Origin: an uncultured Pelagibacteraceae bacterium
Lineage (GTDB): Bacteria > Pseudomonadota > Alphaproteobacteria > Pelagibacterales > Pelagibacteraceae
Direction: 5' to 3'
Length of the DNA: 64,000 nucleotides
Assembly: GCA_902634455.1 (NCBI GenBank)
Contig: CACPKQ010000003.1
Coordinates: forward strand, 1-64,000
In this document: in pieces, positions 35,498-44,702 of the stretch
Position numbering within the stretch: the stretch's first letter is position 1
Layout of the letters: every line of letters begins with the position of its first letter
Translations under genes and position numbers: made by a program
Notes under the pieces: generated by a model
What the model was told of the DNA's origin: nothing
What the model saw: the letters and a program-made list of their open reading frames with translations, nothing else
The model's database searches: none

Positions 35498-35911
35498 ATG
35501 GATTTAGAAGTTTTAAAAATTGCATCAAATACCAAAAACCACAAAGTCCTTGATAATGTTACTCATTTTTCAAAATTAAAAAATCCTATTTGTGGGGATG
35601 AAATGAATATAAGTTTAATAATTATAGATAAAAAAGTTAAAGATTTTGGATACCAATGTAAATCGTGTATTTACTGCCAAGCTTCTGTGAGTTTATTATC
35701 AATAAAATCAATTAATAAGTCGACTGATAAAATTAAGAATTTACTAGAAATTGCTATAAGTTTTTTCGATAATAAGAAATCTTCTTTTCCTAGAGAATGG
35801 TCTATTTTCAATAAAATATTTAAAGAAAAAAATATTTCTAGAAAAGAATGTTTAATTTTACCCTTTAAAACTCTTTCTAAAGCATTAAAGACTAAAAATG
35901 ATAAAAAATAA
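35498..35911 (+). CDS. NifU/SufU-type Fe-S cluster scaffold-like protein
   Basis: 137 residues similar to the U-type scaffold fold. Cys at about 32 (NPICGDE), a Cys-rich loop CKSCIYC (about 54-60) and a late Cys in RKECLIL near 120 are the likely cluster or zinc ligands. The His next to the last Cys of IscU is missing, as in SufU. It is the first gene of the formate dehydrogenase operon, overlapping the HPP gene by 14 bases, so it may deliver clusters to the iron-sulfur-rich dehydrogenase. That role is inference. Confidence 0.75.
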   Translation: MDLEVLKIASNTKNHKVLDNVTHFSKLKNPICGDEMNISLIIIDKKVKDFGYQCKSCIYCQASVSLLSIKSINKSTDKIKNLLEIAISFFDNKKSSFPREWSIFNKIFKEKNISRKECLILPFKTLSKALKTKNDKK

Positions 35912-36362
35912 TTTAAAAAAATCATTCATTGCAGGATTTTTTTCAACGATAACAATTGGCGTATTAACTCTTCTTACATACAAAACTACATATGGAGTAT
36001 TTTTAATTGCATCTTTTGGTTCATCTATGGTCTTATTATATGGTTATCCTGAAAGCCCTTTTGCGCAACCAAAAAATATATTTTTTGGACACTTGCTGAC
36101 AGCAATAATTGGATTATTTTTTTTATACCTTATTCCCTTGCCCATTTATATTCTATTACCTTTAGCTGTAGGTGCTGGAGTTGGGACTATGATTTTATTT
36201 AATGTCACTCATCCACCGGCTGGAGGAAATCCAATTATAGTTGTAATGGGAAGTGTATCTTTAGATTATATAATAAATCCAATAATAATTGGCTCATTTA
36301 TAATCTTAATATTTGGAGTAGTTTTAAATCGACTTATTTTAAAAAAGAAATATCCTTCATAA
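35898..36362 (+). CDS. HPP family membrane protein
   Basis: 154 residues, four membrane segments (about 8-30, 35-50, 62-85, 128-147). The family signature is present: FGSSMVLLYGYPESPFAQPKN and THPPAGGNP (near 105). Some plant and cyanobacterial HPP proteins take part in nitrite transport. In this operon, right before fdhD and the dehydrogenase subunits, transport of formate or another small anion is a reasonable guess. It overlaps the upstream scaffold gene by 14 bases and ends exactly where fdhD starts. Confidence 0.8.
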   Translation: MIKNNLKKSFIAGFFSTITIGVLTLLTYKTTYGVFLIASFGSSMVLLYGYPESPFAQPKNIFFGHLLTAIIGLFFLYLIPLPIYILLPLAVGAGVGTMILFNVTHPPAGGNPIIVVMGSVSLDYIINPIIIGSFIILIFGVVLNRLILKKKYPS

Positions 36363-37205
36363 ATGGACATAAAGTATAACGTTACTAAATTAATAGACAA
36401 TAATACCGAAGATATTAAAGACTCTGTGTCGGTAGAAGAACCTCTTGAAATGAGTTTAAAATTCAAAATAAACGGTAAATGGCAGACTGAAATTTTATCA
36501 ATTACAATGCGAACTCCTGGAAATGATGAAAATCTTATTTCTGGATTTCTTTTTAACGAAAGAATTATTCAAAATATAAACGAGATAGAAAATATTGAAA
36601 AAAAAGGAGAAAAGGTTGGTGATTACAATATTCAAAATAAAATAGAAGCAACTATTAATAACTCAAAAAATATAGATATAGGAAAATTTAAAAGAAACTT
36701 CTTAACTAATTCCTCTTGTGGGGTATGTGGCAAAACATCTTTAGATACAATCGAAGTTATAAAGAATGAAAAATTAAATTTATCTTTTCCTAAAATTAAT
36801 AAAAAAACTATTTTAAAATCACCTGAATTATTAATGAATGAACAATCTGAATTTTCAAAAACAGGTGGAATTCATGCAAGCTCATTGATTGATAGCAAAG
36901 GAAATGTAATTGCCACCAGAGAAGATGTTGGAAGACATAATGCTTTAGATAAATTAATAGGGCATGTACACAAAAATAAATTAATTGATAACAGTTCTCA
37001 GTTTATTGCATGTTCTGGTAGGTTAAATTTTGAACTTGTTCAAAAAGGACTAATGTCAAATATAGGATTTATGGCAGGTGTAGGTGCACCTACAAGTCTT
37101 GCGATAGATTTGGCAAAACGATTTGGTATGACATTGTTAGGCTTTGTAAAAAAGAATAGTTTTAATATATATACCAATAAAGAAAGGGTTATATTAAAAA
37201 ATTAA
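36363..37205 (+). CDS. fdhD: Formate dehydrogenase accessory sulfurtransferase FdhD
   Basis: Passes sulfur to the Mo cofactor of formate dehydrogenase, which is needed for activity. 280 residues. The two Cys that bind sulfur are in NSSCGVCGKTSL (about 118-121). GGIHASSLID and VGRHNALDKLIGH follow, as in the family. The gene starts on the base after the HPP stop, and fdsB follows directly. Confidence 0.95.
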   Translation: MDIKYNVTKLIDNNTEDIKDSVSVEEPLEMSLKFKINGKWQTEILSITMRTPGNDENLISGFLFNERIIQNINEIENIEKKGEKVGDYNIQNKIEATINNSKNIDIGKFKRNFLTNSSCGVCGKTSLDTIEVIKNEKLNLSFPKINKKTILKSPELLMNEQSEFSKTGGIHASSLIDSKGNVIATREDVGRHNALDKLIGHVHKNKLIDNSSQFIACSGRLNFELVQKGLMSNIGFMAGVGAPTSLAIDLAKRFGMTLLGFVKKNSFNIYTNKERVILKN

Positions 37206-38858
37206 ATGTCAAAAAATATTAGTAAATTATCTGGTAGGATAGGATTAAAGAACAATTTGTTCCAAAAAATTTCTGAAAGATCTCTAAAATCAAAAAATGG
37301 TGAAGGTATGAAAGAGATTGCTGAAGAATACAATTTAGGCGTTTCAACAATTCATGGCGCTGAAAGTTTTTATGAATTTCTAAGACCAGAACATAGAGCA
37401 AAAAAAGCTTTTATTTGTAATGGTAGTGCTTGCATGTGTGCAGGAACTCAAGAAAAATTAAAAGATAAGCTAGAAACAAAGCTTGGAAAAGGAAAAGTGG
37501 GAGCAATGTTTTGTTTAGGGTATTGCTATGAAAATCGTGCTTTTCATTATGATGGTGAAAATTATGCAGGCGAAGACATAAATAAAATAGATCAAATTAT
37601 TAAAGGTGAAGAAATTAAACAAAATAAATTATTTTCGAAAAGTTTTGCAAGTACTAGTTTTTTAATGGATGATAAATTAGATAACTTAAATCAATTTAAA
37701 TCTTTACTAGAAAAATATTTAAAAATAGATGGAAAAGAAATTATAAAAAATTTACTAGAGTCTAACCTCTGTGGAAGAGGTGGTGCTGCTTTTCCAACTG
37801 GAATGAAATGGGATTTTTGTGGTCAACAAAAAGCTAAAAAAAAATATGTAGTATGTAATGCTGATGAAGGTGACTCTGGTGCATTTTCAGATCGATATTT
37901 GCTTGAAGATCAACCACTAAAAGTATTGTTTGGAATGATAATATGTGGATATGTGATTGGTGGCGATGAGGGTGTGCTTTATATAAGAGGAGAATACCCC
38001 AAATCTATTGAATCAGTTAACGGATGCATAAATGAACTTAAAAAACAAAAATTGTTAGGTGAAAATATTTTAGGAACTAAATTTAATTTTAATATAAATA
38101 TTTGTATTGGCCAAGGTGCATACATATGTGGTGAAGAAACTGCATTAATTGCATCTATAGAAGGAAGAAGAGCTGAAGTAGATGTCAGACCTCCCTTTCC
38201 AACTGTAGAAGGATTGTATAAAAAACCTACTGTCGTTAATAATGTTGAAACATTGGCAGCGGCAACAGGAATATTAATTAATGGATCGAAAAAATTTTCT
38301 GCAATTGGTAATAAAAAATCTGCTGGAACAAAACTAGTTTGTTTAGATAGTTTTTTCAAAAATCCTGGTGTCTATGAAATTGATATGGGCACACCGATGA
38401 AAAAAATTTTCCATGAAATTGGAGGTGGATTTAAGGAATCTGTTAAAGCTCTACAAATAGGTGGTCCTTTAGGCGGCGTAGTTCCTGTTGAATTAGCAGA
38501 AAAGTTAAACTTAGATTTTCAAGAATTTACTAAAGCTGGATTTATGTTGGGACACGGAAGTATTGTAAGCATACCTAAGGATTTTAATATGGTTGAATAT
38601 ATACATCATCTATTTGAGTTTACAGCAGAAGAGTCATGTGGAAAGTGTTTCCCGGGAAGACTGGGTTCTTACAGAGGTAAAGAAATGTTTGATCAAGCTT
38701 TAAGTAAGAAAAATAAAATTCCCATCAAATTATTAAATGAATTATTAACAACTATGAAAAAGGGCTGTTTATGTGCCCTTTGTGGAGCTATACCTGTCCC
38801 AATAAGCAATATATTAAAATATTTTGGTGATGAAATGAAAAATGATATAAGTACCTAG
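37206..38858 (+). CDS. NAD-linked formate dehydrogenase, fused NuoE/NuoF-like beta subunit
   Basis: Accepts electrons from the catalytic subunit and reduces NAD. 550 residues join two domains: an N-terminal thioredoxin-like [2Fe-2S] domain (about 1-150; Cys at about 73, 78 and in MFCLGYCYE) and a NuoF-like part with FMN/NAD sites GRGGAAFPTGMKW (about 190), ADEGDSGAFSDR (about 218) and the [4Fe-4S] Cys set ESCGKCFPGR (about 475) plus CLCALCG. In many bacteria the two domains are separate genes (FdsG and FdsB), so the fusion is notable. It lies between fdhD and fdhF. Confidence 0.92.
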   Translation: MSKNISKLSGRIGLKNNLFQKISERSLKSKNGEGMKEIAEEYNLGVSTIHGAESFYEFLRPEHRAKKAFICNGSACMCAGTQEKLKDKLETKLGKGKVGAMFCLGYCYENRAFHYDGENYAGEDINKIDQIIKGEEIKQNKLFSKSFASTSFLMDDKLDNLNQFKSLLEKYLKIDGKEIIKNLLESNLCGRGGAAFPTGMKWDFCGQQKAKKKYVVCNADEGDSGAFSDRYLLEDQPLKVLFGMIICGYVIGGDEGVLYIRGEYPKSIESVNGCINELKKQKLLGENILGTKFNFNINICIGQGAYICGEETALIASIEGRRAEVDVRPPFPTVEGLYKKPTVVNNVETLAAATGILINGSKKFSAIGNKKSAGTKLVCLDSFFKNPGVYEIDMGTPMKKIFHEIGGGFKESVKALQIGGPLGGVVPVELAEKLNLDFQEFTKAGFMLGHGSIVSIPKDFNMVEYIHHLFEFTAEESCGKCFPGRLGSYRGKEMFDQALSKKNKIPIKLLNELLTTMKKGCLCALCGAIPVPISNILKYFGDEMKNDIST

Positions 38859-38864
38859 AATTAT

Positions 38865-41639
38865 ATGAGTGCGGAAAAAAGAAAAATTGCTTTTATTGAC
38901 GGTAAACCTTACGAAATAGGTTCAAATCATACTTCTATATTAAAATTTGTAAAAAGTTATTTAGGTGAAAAAAAGGTTCCAACTCTATGTGACGACCCAA
39001 ATCTTGCTCCTTATGGAGCATGCCGTGTTTGTTCTGTTGAAGTAGCTTTAGAAAAAGATGGACCTACTAGAGTAGTTGCTTCATGCCACACACCAGTTTC
39101 TGAAAATCAGCATATTTTTACAACTAATGAAAATTTAACTTCTTTAAGAAAAAATATTGTTGAACTAGTTTTAACTGACCACCCAATGAATTGTGGTACA
39201 TGTGAAGTTAATAATAACTGCGAACTTCAAGATGTAGCAAATGATCTTGGAATAAAAGATCACAGATATAATAATCCTAAACAAAATAAAGGAATTCCAA
39301 AAGATACCTCTCATTCATATATGAGAATGAATTTAGATAATTGCATAAATTGTGGAAGATGTGTGAGAGCGTGTGATGAAATTCAAGGATCTTTTGTTCT
39401 TACTATGAGTGGTAGAGGCTTTGAGTCAAGAATTACAACAGATAATGATATGATGTTTGGAGACTCTTCTTGTGTATCATGTGGAGCATGTGCTCACACT
39501 TGTCCAACAGATGCCATTTCTGATGTTTTTGCATCAAAATCAGCAGACTATGATGAAAAAGTTAGAACAACTTGTTCATATTGTGGAGTAGGATGTAACT
39601 TAGAAGCTTCTATAAAAAACGGTAAAGTGGTTTCAATTGATACTCCAAAAGAAACAGAAGTTAATGCGGGTCATACATGTATAAAAGGGAGATATGCATT
39701 TGGTTTTTATGACCACAAAGATAGATTGAGATCGCCGTTAATTAAAAGAAATGGAAAATTTGAAGAAGCATCATGGGATGAAGCTTATGATTTTATTAAA
39801 AATAAATTAAATAAAATTGTGAAAGAAAACGGACCAGACTCAGTTGCTGGTATTTCTTCTGCAAGATGTACAAATGAAGAAAACTATGTATTCCAAAAAA
39901 TGATTAGAGCAGCAATTGGAACTAATAATATAGATTGCTGTGCAAGAATTTGTCACTCTCCAACAGCATGGGGAATGCAGCAAACATTTGGAACTGGAGC
40001 TGCTACTAACTCAACTGAAGATATATATCACGCAGATCTATTCTTAGTTATTGGTGCAAACCCAACGAACGCTCACCCTGTAACTGGAGCAAAAATAAAA
40101 CAACAAGTAATGAAAGGTAAAAAACTTATTGTTCTTGATCCTGTAACCACAGATTTAGCTAAACTTGCAGATTATCATATAAAGGTTAGACCTGGAACAA
40201 ACGTAGCGGTATTAAATATGATGTTATACTTCATTGTAAAATCCAAATTGTATAAAGAAGATTTCATATTAAGTAGAACAGAAGGTTTTGAAAACTTTCT
40301 TAAAGGAATTGAAAAATTAGATATAGATCATTTAGCTAAGGTTGCGGGTGTTGATAAACAAAAAGTAAAAGAAGCTGCAATTGCATATGCAACGGCAAAA
40401 AATTCTATGGAGTTTCATGGTTTAGGAGTAACTGAACAAGAACAAGGTTCTAAAACTGTAATGTTGATTGCTGATCTAGCTATGATTACTGGAAATATTG
40501 GTAGAAAAGGAGTTGGAGTAAATCCATTGAGAGGTCAAAATAATGTCCAAGGTGCTGCTGATATGGGTTGTCAACCACATCAAGGAGCAGGTTATTTTCC
40601 AGTAGCGGATAAAAAAATTCAAGATTTTTATACCGAAAAATATGGAGTTGTTCATCCAACTAAAGCTGGTTTAAAAATTCCACAAATTTTTGATGCGGCT
40701 ATAAATAGAGAGGTAAAAGCTGTATGGATTATTGGTGAAGATGTTGTTCAAACTGATCCTAATAGTGCTCATGTAGTTAAAGCAATGAATGCATTAGACT
40801 TATTAGTGGTCCAAGAAATATTTATGAGTGAAACAGCGAAACATGCAGATGTGGTTTTGCCTGGAACAACATTCTTAGAAAAAGATGGAACATTCACAAA
40901 TACTGAAAGAAGAGTTCAAAGAGTTAATAAAGCTGCTGAACCACTTCCCGGTACAAAACCTGACGGTGTTATAGTAACAGAAATGATGCAAAAACTTGGA
41001 TACAAACAAAAAATATATGATGCAGATGAAGTGTTGGCTGAAATTGCTGATGTGGTTCCTTTCTTTAAAGGTATAACTCGTGAAAGACTTGGAAAATTAG
41101 GCTTACAATGGCCTGTAAAAGAAGACGGAACAGATACAAAAATACTACATGAAAAAGAATTTAAATTAGGAAAAGGTAGAATAAAGTATTTTGATTGGAA
41201 AGAAAGTAGTGAAATAGAAAAAAATAAAAAAGATTATCCACTTATATTAACAACAAGTAGAGTTTTACAACACTACAATGCAGCAACAATGACCAGAAGA
41301 ACTAATAATATTAAAATTGTTGATGAAGATATCTTATTAATCCACCCAAAAGATGCAAAATACAGGGAGCTTAATACTGGTGATGTAGCAAGACTTTATT
41401 CTGGTAGAGGAGAGGTTGCTTTAAAAGTTGAAGTTACAAACAAGGTAAAAGAAGGAATTGTATTTACCACTTTCCACTTTCCAGAACATATGGTTAATAT
41501 GGTTACTGGCCACGGTAAAGATGAAGAGACTATGTGTGCTGAATATAAAGTTTCTTCAGTAGAAGTACAAAAAATTTCAAATAAATTTAAAACTGAAGTA
41601 GATACTGAAAAAAACCAAGCAGAGGTAAGACGCGCTTAA
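38865..41639 (+). CDS. fdhF: NAD-linked formate dehydrogenase, molybdenum catalytic subunit
   Basis: Oxidises formate to CO2 at a bis-MGD molybdenum site in the cytoplasm. 924 residues: N-terminal [2Fe-2S] domain (about 30-80), His/Cys cluster segment HPMNCGTCEVNNNCELQ (about 106), two [4Fe-4S] ferredoxin sets CINCGRCVRAC (about 160) and CVSCGACAHTC (about 205), then CSYCGVGC (about 242) and the Mo domain. The Mo ligand is Cys in RICHSPTAWG (about 363), with no selenocysteine. It feeds the fused NuoEF subunit upstream. In SAR11, formate comes from one-carbon breakdown. Confidence 0.96.
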   Translation: MSAEKRKIAFIDGKPYEIGSNHTSILKFVKSYLGEKKVPTLCDDPNLAPYGACRVCSVEVALEKDGPTRVVASCHTPVSENQHIFTTNENLTSLRKNIVELVLTDHPMNCGTCEVNNNCELQDVANDLGIKDHRYNNPKQNKGIPKDTSHSYMRMNLDNCINCGRCVRACDEIQGSFVLTMSGRGFESRITTDNDMMFGDSSCVSCGACAHTCPTDAISDVFASKSADYDEKVRTTCSYCGVGCNLEASIKNGKVVSIDTPKETEVNAGHTCIKGRYAFGFYDHKDRLRSPLIKRNGKFEEASWDEAYDFIKNKLNKIVKENGPDSVAGISSARCTNEENYVFQKMIRAAIGTNNIDCCARICHSPTAWGMQQTFGTGAATNSTEDIYHADLFLVIGANPTNAHPVTGAKIKQQVMKGKKLIVLDPVTTDLAKLADYHIKVRPGTNVAVLNMMLYFIVKSKLYKEDFILSRTEGFENFLKGIEKLDIDHLAKVAGVDKQKVKEAAIAYATAKNSMEFHGLGVTEQEQGSKTVMLIADLAMITGNIGRKGVGVNPLRGQNNVQGAADMGCQPHQGAGYFPVADKKIQDFYTEKYGVVHPTKAGLKIPQIFDAAINREVKAVWIIGEDVVQTDPNSAHVVKAMNALDLLVVQEIFMSETAKHADVVLPGTTFLEKDGTFTNTERRVQRVNKAAEPLPGTKPDGVIVTEMMQKLGYKQKIYDADEVLAEIADVVPFFKGITRERLGKLGLQWPVKEDGTDTKILHEKEFKLGKGRIKYFDWKESSEIEKNKKDYPLILTTSRVLQHYNAATMTRRTNNIKIVDEDILLIHPKDAKYRELNTGDVARLYSGRGEVALKVEVTNKVKEGIVFTTFHFPEHMVNMVTGHGKDEETMCAEYKVSSVEVQKISNKFKTEVDTEKNQAEVRRA

Positions 41640-41796
41640 AAAGTTCTACAAACCTTTTATTATTACTTATATTTTTTTATCAATTGCAATAAGCTTCTAT
41701 CCTTCTTTTAATTTTTATTCATTAAAAGGGCAGCTAATCATATTTGGCGTAGCGATTTTTAATGGATTAATGGGTATTTATGTTAAAAAATTATAG
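41638..41796 (+). CDS. Possible two-TM microprotein after fdhF, start codon unclear
   Basis: Directly after the fdhF stop a frame shifted by +1 stays open for about 52 codons: KKFYKPFIITYIFLSIAIS, then FYPSFNFYSLKG, then QLIIFGVAIFNGLMGIYVKKL, ending with TAG at 41794. It has two hydrophobic segments with a Pro-Ser-Phe-Asn turn and a basic tail, which looks like a real membrane protein, not random sequence. But there is no ATG, GTG or TTG near its start. It may use a rare start such as ATT, may be read after ribosome reinitiation, or may be a decaying gene. It overlaps the convergent flavoprotein gene by 6 bases. Confidence 0.4.
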   Translation, partial: KKFYKPFIITYIFLSIAISFYPSFNFYSLKGQLIIFGVAIFNGLMGIYVKKL

Positions 41797-42894
41797 AACG
41801 TAAGGTTCTATTCTTTCTTTTTTATTTAATATTCTTTCAATACCAAAACAATTAAGATCAATAGTTTGATAAGATCCAGTCGTAATTAACTCTGCTAATC
41901 CTCTACCTATTCCCGGAGATTGCATTAAACCTCTACCAGTAAAACCTGTCGCTAGATAAACATTTTTGTATGCAGGATGTTTTCCGACGATTGCATTATT
42001 ATCTAATTTATTAGTATCATAATAGCCTGCCCACCCCCCAGTTAATTTTAATTCTTCGAAAGCAGGGATTCTTTTTGCCAATCCAGGCCAAACTAATTCC
42101 TCAAAATCATTCCATTCAGGCTCAAGGTCATCACAATCCCATTTTGAAATTGGAGATCCAGCTAAATACTCTTTTCCTTCTGGTCTCCAGTAAACTCCAG
42201 TGGTCAAGTCTCCTGTTAAAGGCATTTCAGGTATATGTTTGGGACACTTGACTCTAAATACTGTATGCTTTTGTGGAAACACAGGCACATCATTTAACAA
42301 TTCATTCGTCCAGCAACCTGCGGCTGAAACTATTATATTGGCATTTAAATCATTTAAACTTTTAATCTCTCCTTTTATAAATTTTGCACCTAGCTCTATT
42401 GCTTTATTTTTTAAAGCATTATGAAGTAAATAAGGATCTATCCATCCTTCAATTTTTGTGTCTGTGTATGTGGCTGTTTCTATTCCATCACAGTTTACAT
42501 AAGGAAAAACATTAGACAGCTCGGAACCCCTTATATTCTTTGTGCCCGCTTCACATGCCATATGGTTTTCTAAAGCTCTATATTGTTCTTCTGCATGTTC
42601 TGGACCAAATAATAGAAGATAACCATTGGGAACCATGCTCGCTGTAGGGTTTGGATTTTTTTCAGTCTTCAAAGTTTCTGGTAGTTTAAGTAAAAACTCC
42701 CTAGCAAATTTACCTAGCATTATGTTTTCTTTTTGAAAAAATTGTCTTCTGAAACCACCTAGAGATAGTGGAAAAGAAGCTTTTTTGTAAGTTGGATCTC
42801 TTTCAATTACTTTTACTTTTCTGCCCGCTTTAGATAAAAAATAAGCAGCAGAAGCTCCAATTATTCCTCCTCCAACTATTACAACATCATCCAT
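41791..42894 (-). CDS. FAD-dependent oxidoreductase of the D-amino-acid oxidase fold
   Basis: 367 residues. The N-terminal dinucleotide fold DVVIVGGGIIGASAAYFLSKAGRKV (about 3-27) is followed by ERDP at the ribose-binding acidic end. The C-terminal part has GGWAGYYDTNKLDNNAIVG and TGFTGRGLMQSPGIGRGLAELI, typical of the sarcosine/glycine/proline-oxidase type (DAO) family. The substrate may be a methylated amine such as sarcosine, or an amino acid; the neighbouring glycine cleavage operon makes that attractive, but this is inference. It is 1 base downstream of tspO. Confidence 0.85.
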   Translation of the reverse strand: MDDVVIVGGGIIGASAAYFLSKAGRKVKVIERDPTYKKASFPLSLGGFRRQFFQKENIMLGKFAREFLLKLPETLKTEKNPNPTASMVPNGYLLLFGPEHAEEQYRALENHMACEAGTKNIRGSELSNVFPYVNCDGIETATYTDTKIEGWIDPYLLHNALKNKAIELGAKFIKGEIKSLNDLNANIIVSAAGCWTNELLNDVPVFPQKHTVFRVKCPKHIPEMPLTGDLTTGVYWRPEGKEYLAGSPISKWDCDDLEPEWNDFEELVWPGLAKRIPAFEELKLTGGWAGYYDTNKLDNNAIVGKHPAYKNVYLATGFTGRGLMQSPGIGRGLAELITTGSYQTIDLNCFGIERILNKKERIEPYVL

Positions 42895-42895
42895 A

Positions 42896-43363
42896 CTAAT
42901 TTAAATAAAGCAAAGTTGAATTAAGTACTAATGCATAACAACACCAAAGAAAATATGGAATCATTAAATAAAAACTTATTCTACTTATGTCTTTATATTT
43001 ATAAATTAATAATACAATAAATAATATTAGCACCACCAAATTTATTAAAGCCAAAAGTATATTGTGAAAAACAAAAAAAATAATACTCCAAGTTGTATTA
43101 AAAAATAAATGAATAAAATATAAATAAATTAAATCTATACTTTTAGTATTTTTGTGCCATGCAGACCAAATTGCAATAGTCATAAATAAATAAAGCGTAG
43201 TCCATACTGGCCCGAAAATCCAGTCTGGAGGATTTAAGTTAGATTTTATTAAACTTGAATACCATGGCTCCTTATAAGTATAAGTTGCTATACCCCCAAT
43301 AAAAGATGCGGAATATGTCGCTATTGCTAAAATTGTAAAAGACAAAATTTTATTTTTGAGCAT
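42896..43363 (-). CDS. tspO: TspO/MBR family tryptophan-rich sensory protein
   Basis: Small five-helix membrane protein that binds tetrapyrroles; in bacteria linked to oxidative stress and light-related regulation. 155 residues from the ATG at 43363; an in-frame ATG at 43378 adds five and lies just 9 bases from the divergent SDR start. The TspO features PPDWIFGPVWTTLYLFMTIAIW (about 45-67) and multiple Trp in later helices are visible. It precedes the flavoprotein gene by 1 base. Confidence 0.9.
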   Translation of the reverse strand: MLKNKILSFTILAIATYSASFIGGIATYTYKEPWYSSLIKSNLNPPDWIFGPVWTTLYLFMTIAIWSAWHKNTKSIDLIYLYFIHLFFNTTWSIIFFVFHNILLALINLVVLILFIVLLIYKYKDISRISFYLMIPYFLWCCYALVLNSTLLYLN

Positions 43364-43387
43364 AATAGTATTATACATGAAATTAAT

Positions 43388-44146
43388 ATGACAAATAAAG
43401 TAATTTGGATAACTGGTGGAAGTAGCGGAATTGGCAAAGCACTAGCATATAAATTTGCTAATGAAGGATGGCAAGTCGCAATATCTGCAAGAAGAGAAGA
43501 ATTATTAAATGAAATTTCTAAATCTAATAATAATATTCATAGTTTTAAACTCGATGTTTTAGATTCAGAAAAATGTAAAGATGTTTTCAAAAAGATTGTT
43601 AATAAATTCAAGAATGTAGACATTGCTTTATTTTCTACAGGAATCCATGATCCTAAATCTGAAAAAACATTAAATTTAGAAAAAATTAGATCGATAATGG
43701 AAACAAATTTTTTTGGTACAATAAATTCAATAAATGCAGTTTATGATTATTTCAAAGAAAAAAAATCAGGTCATATATCAATTGTTTCATCTGTAGCTGG
43801 ATATAGAGGTTTACCTACTGGAGGTGGTTACTGTGCTTCTAAGTCAGCACTTACCAGTTATGCTGAAAGCTTATATTTTGATATGAAAAGATTTAATGTG
43901 AGAGTCACTGTTGTAAGTCCTGGTTTTATAAAAACACCTATGACAGACCAAAATGATTTTCCAATGCCAATGATAGAGTCAGCTGAATTTGCGGCTAACC
44001 AAATGTTTAAAGGTTTAACTCAATCAACTGCTTTTGAAATTCACTTCCCTAAAAAATTTACTTATTTAATGAAAATTTTAAGAATTATGCCTAATTGGCT
44101 TTATTTAAAATTAGTTAAGAAAGGAATGCAATTAATTGGACGTTAG
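43388..44146 (+). CDS. Short-chain dehydrogenase/reductase
   Basis: NAD(P)-dependent SDR with 252 residues. Cofactor loop WITGGSSGIGKALAYKF (about 6-22), catalytic Ser in SIVSSVAGYRG (about 137) and GGGYCASKSAL with Tyr about 152 and Lys about 156. The C-terminus carries a hydrophobic helix pair (TYLMKILRIMPNWLYLKLV) typical of lipid-acting members. Divergent from tspO; its stop overlaps DUF3833 by 4 bases. In related bacteria this kind of SDR is found with DUF3833 and Cfa-type methyltransferases. Confidence 0.88.
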   Translation: MTNKVIWITGGSSGIGKALAYKFANEGWQVAISARREELLNEISKSNNNIHSFKLDVLDSEKCKDVFKKIVNKFKNVDIALFSTGIHDPKSEKTLNLEKIRSIMETNFFGTINSINAVYDYFKEKKSGHISIVSSVAGYRGLPTGGGYCASKSALTSYAESLYFDMKRFNVRVTVVSPGFIKTPMTDQNDFPMPMIESAEFAANQMFKGLTQSTAFEIHFPKKFTYLMKILRIMPNWLYLKLVKKGMQLIGR

Positions 44147-44688
44147 TTCTTTTCAAAAAAGACTGTTAATTCTCCTACTTTAAAACCAAACTTTGTCAAA
44201 GTTGCTCGATTAATTGCAACTTTTTCATCTTGCTTAAAAATCCAATCATCAAATCTTATTTTAATATTTTTGCCTTTAAAAGGTATCATTAAATTGTATT
44301 CAAATTTAAAAGCCGAGCCATATGAAGCTCCTTTGGCTTCACCAATAACATCTGGTGCGGTCCCGATATAATTATGTTCATCTATTTTCTTAATTTTCCA
44401 AACCCTTTTTTGAGTTTCACCATCTTTCCAAAAAAAATCTTCTTCAAGTGTAAGAATGTTATTTTCAAATTTTCCTATCATATTTGCCTCAAATTGCCTT
44501 GTTACTCTACCTTTTCTATCTTGAAGAATTCCCCAAGCTTTAACTTGGCCTTCAAAATACTTTTCTATTTTTATTTCTGGCTCTGTATTTTTAAAATCTT
44601 CAGGTTTCATACTGTCATTAAATAAATTACTTTTAATTAATACACTAATAATTATCAATAAGATTAAAATTAATAATAATTTTTTCAT
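44143..44688 (-). CDS. DUF3833 family lipoprotein-like protein
   Basis: 181 residues with an N-terminal membrane anchor (about 3-18, LLLILILLIIISVL). The rest, starting MKPEDFKNTEPEIKIEKYF and continuing GQVKAWGILQDRKGRVTRQFEANMIG, matches the DUF3833 pattern. Unknown function; it commonly sits beside Cfa-like methyltransferase, DUF1365 and flavoprotein genes, as it does here. Its last 4 bases overlap the SDR gene on the other strand, and it is 14 bases from the methyltransferase. Confidence 0.8.
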   Translation of the reverse strand: MKKLLLILILLIIISVLIKSNLFNDSMKPEDFKNTEPEIKIEKYFEGQVKAWGILQDRKGRVTRQFEANMIGKFENNILTLEEDFFWKDGETQKRVWKIKKIDEHNYIGTAPDVIGEAKGASYGSAFKFEYNLMIPFKGKNIKIRFDDWIFKQDEKVAINRATLTKFGFKVGELTVFFEKN

Positions 44689-44702
44689 TAAAGTTTAATT
44701 GA

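Noticed and set aside
41632-41645. Programmed +1 frameshift joining fdhF to the following frame
   Set aside because: The site GCTTAAAAAG lacks a known +1 shift signal such as an upstream Shine-Dalgarno-like element, so I list only the open frame and keep this as one of several options.
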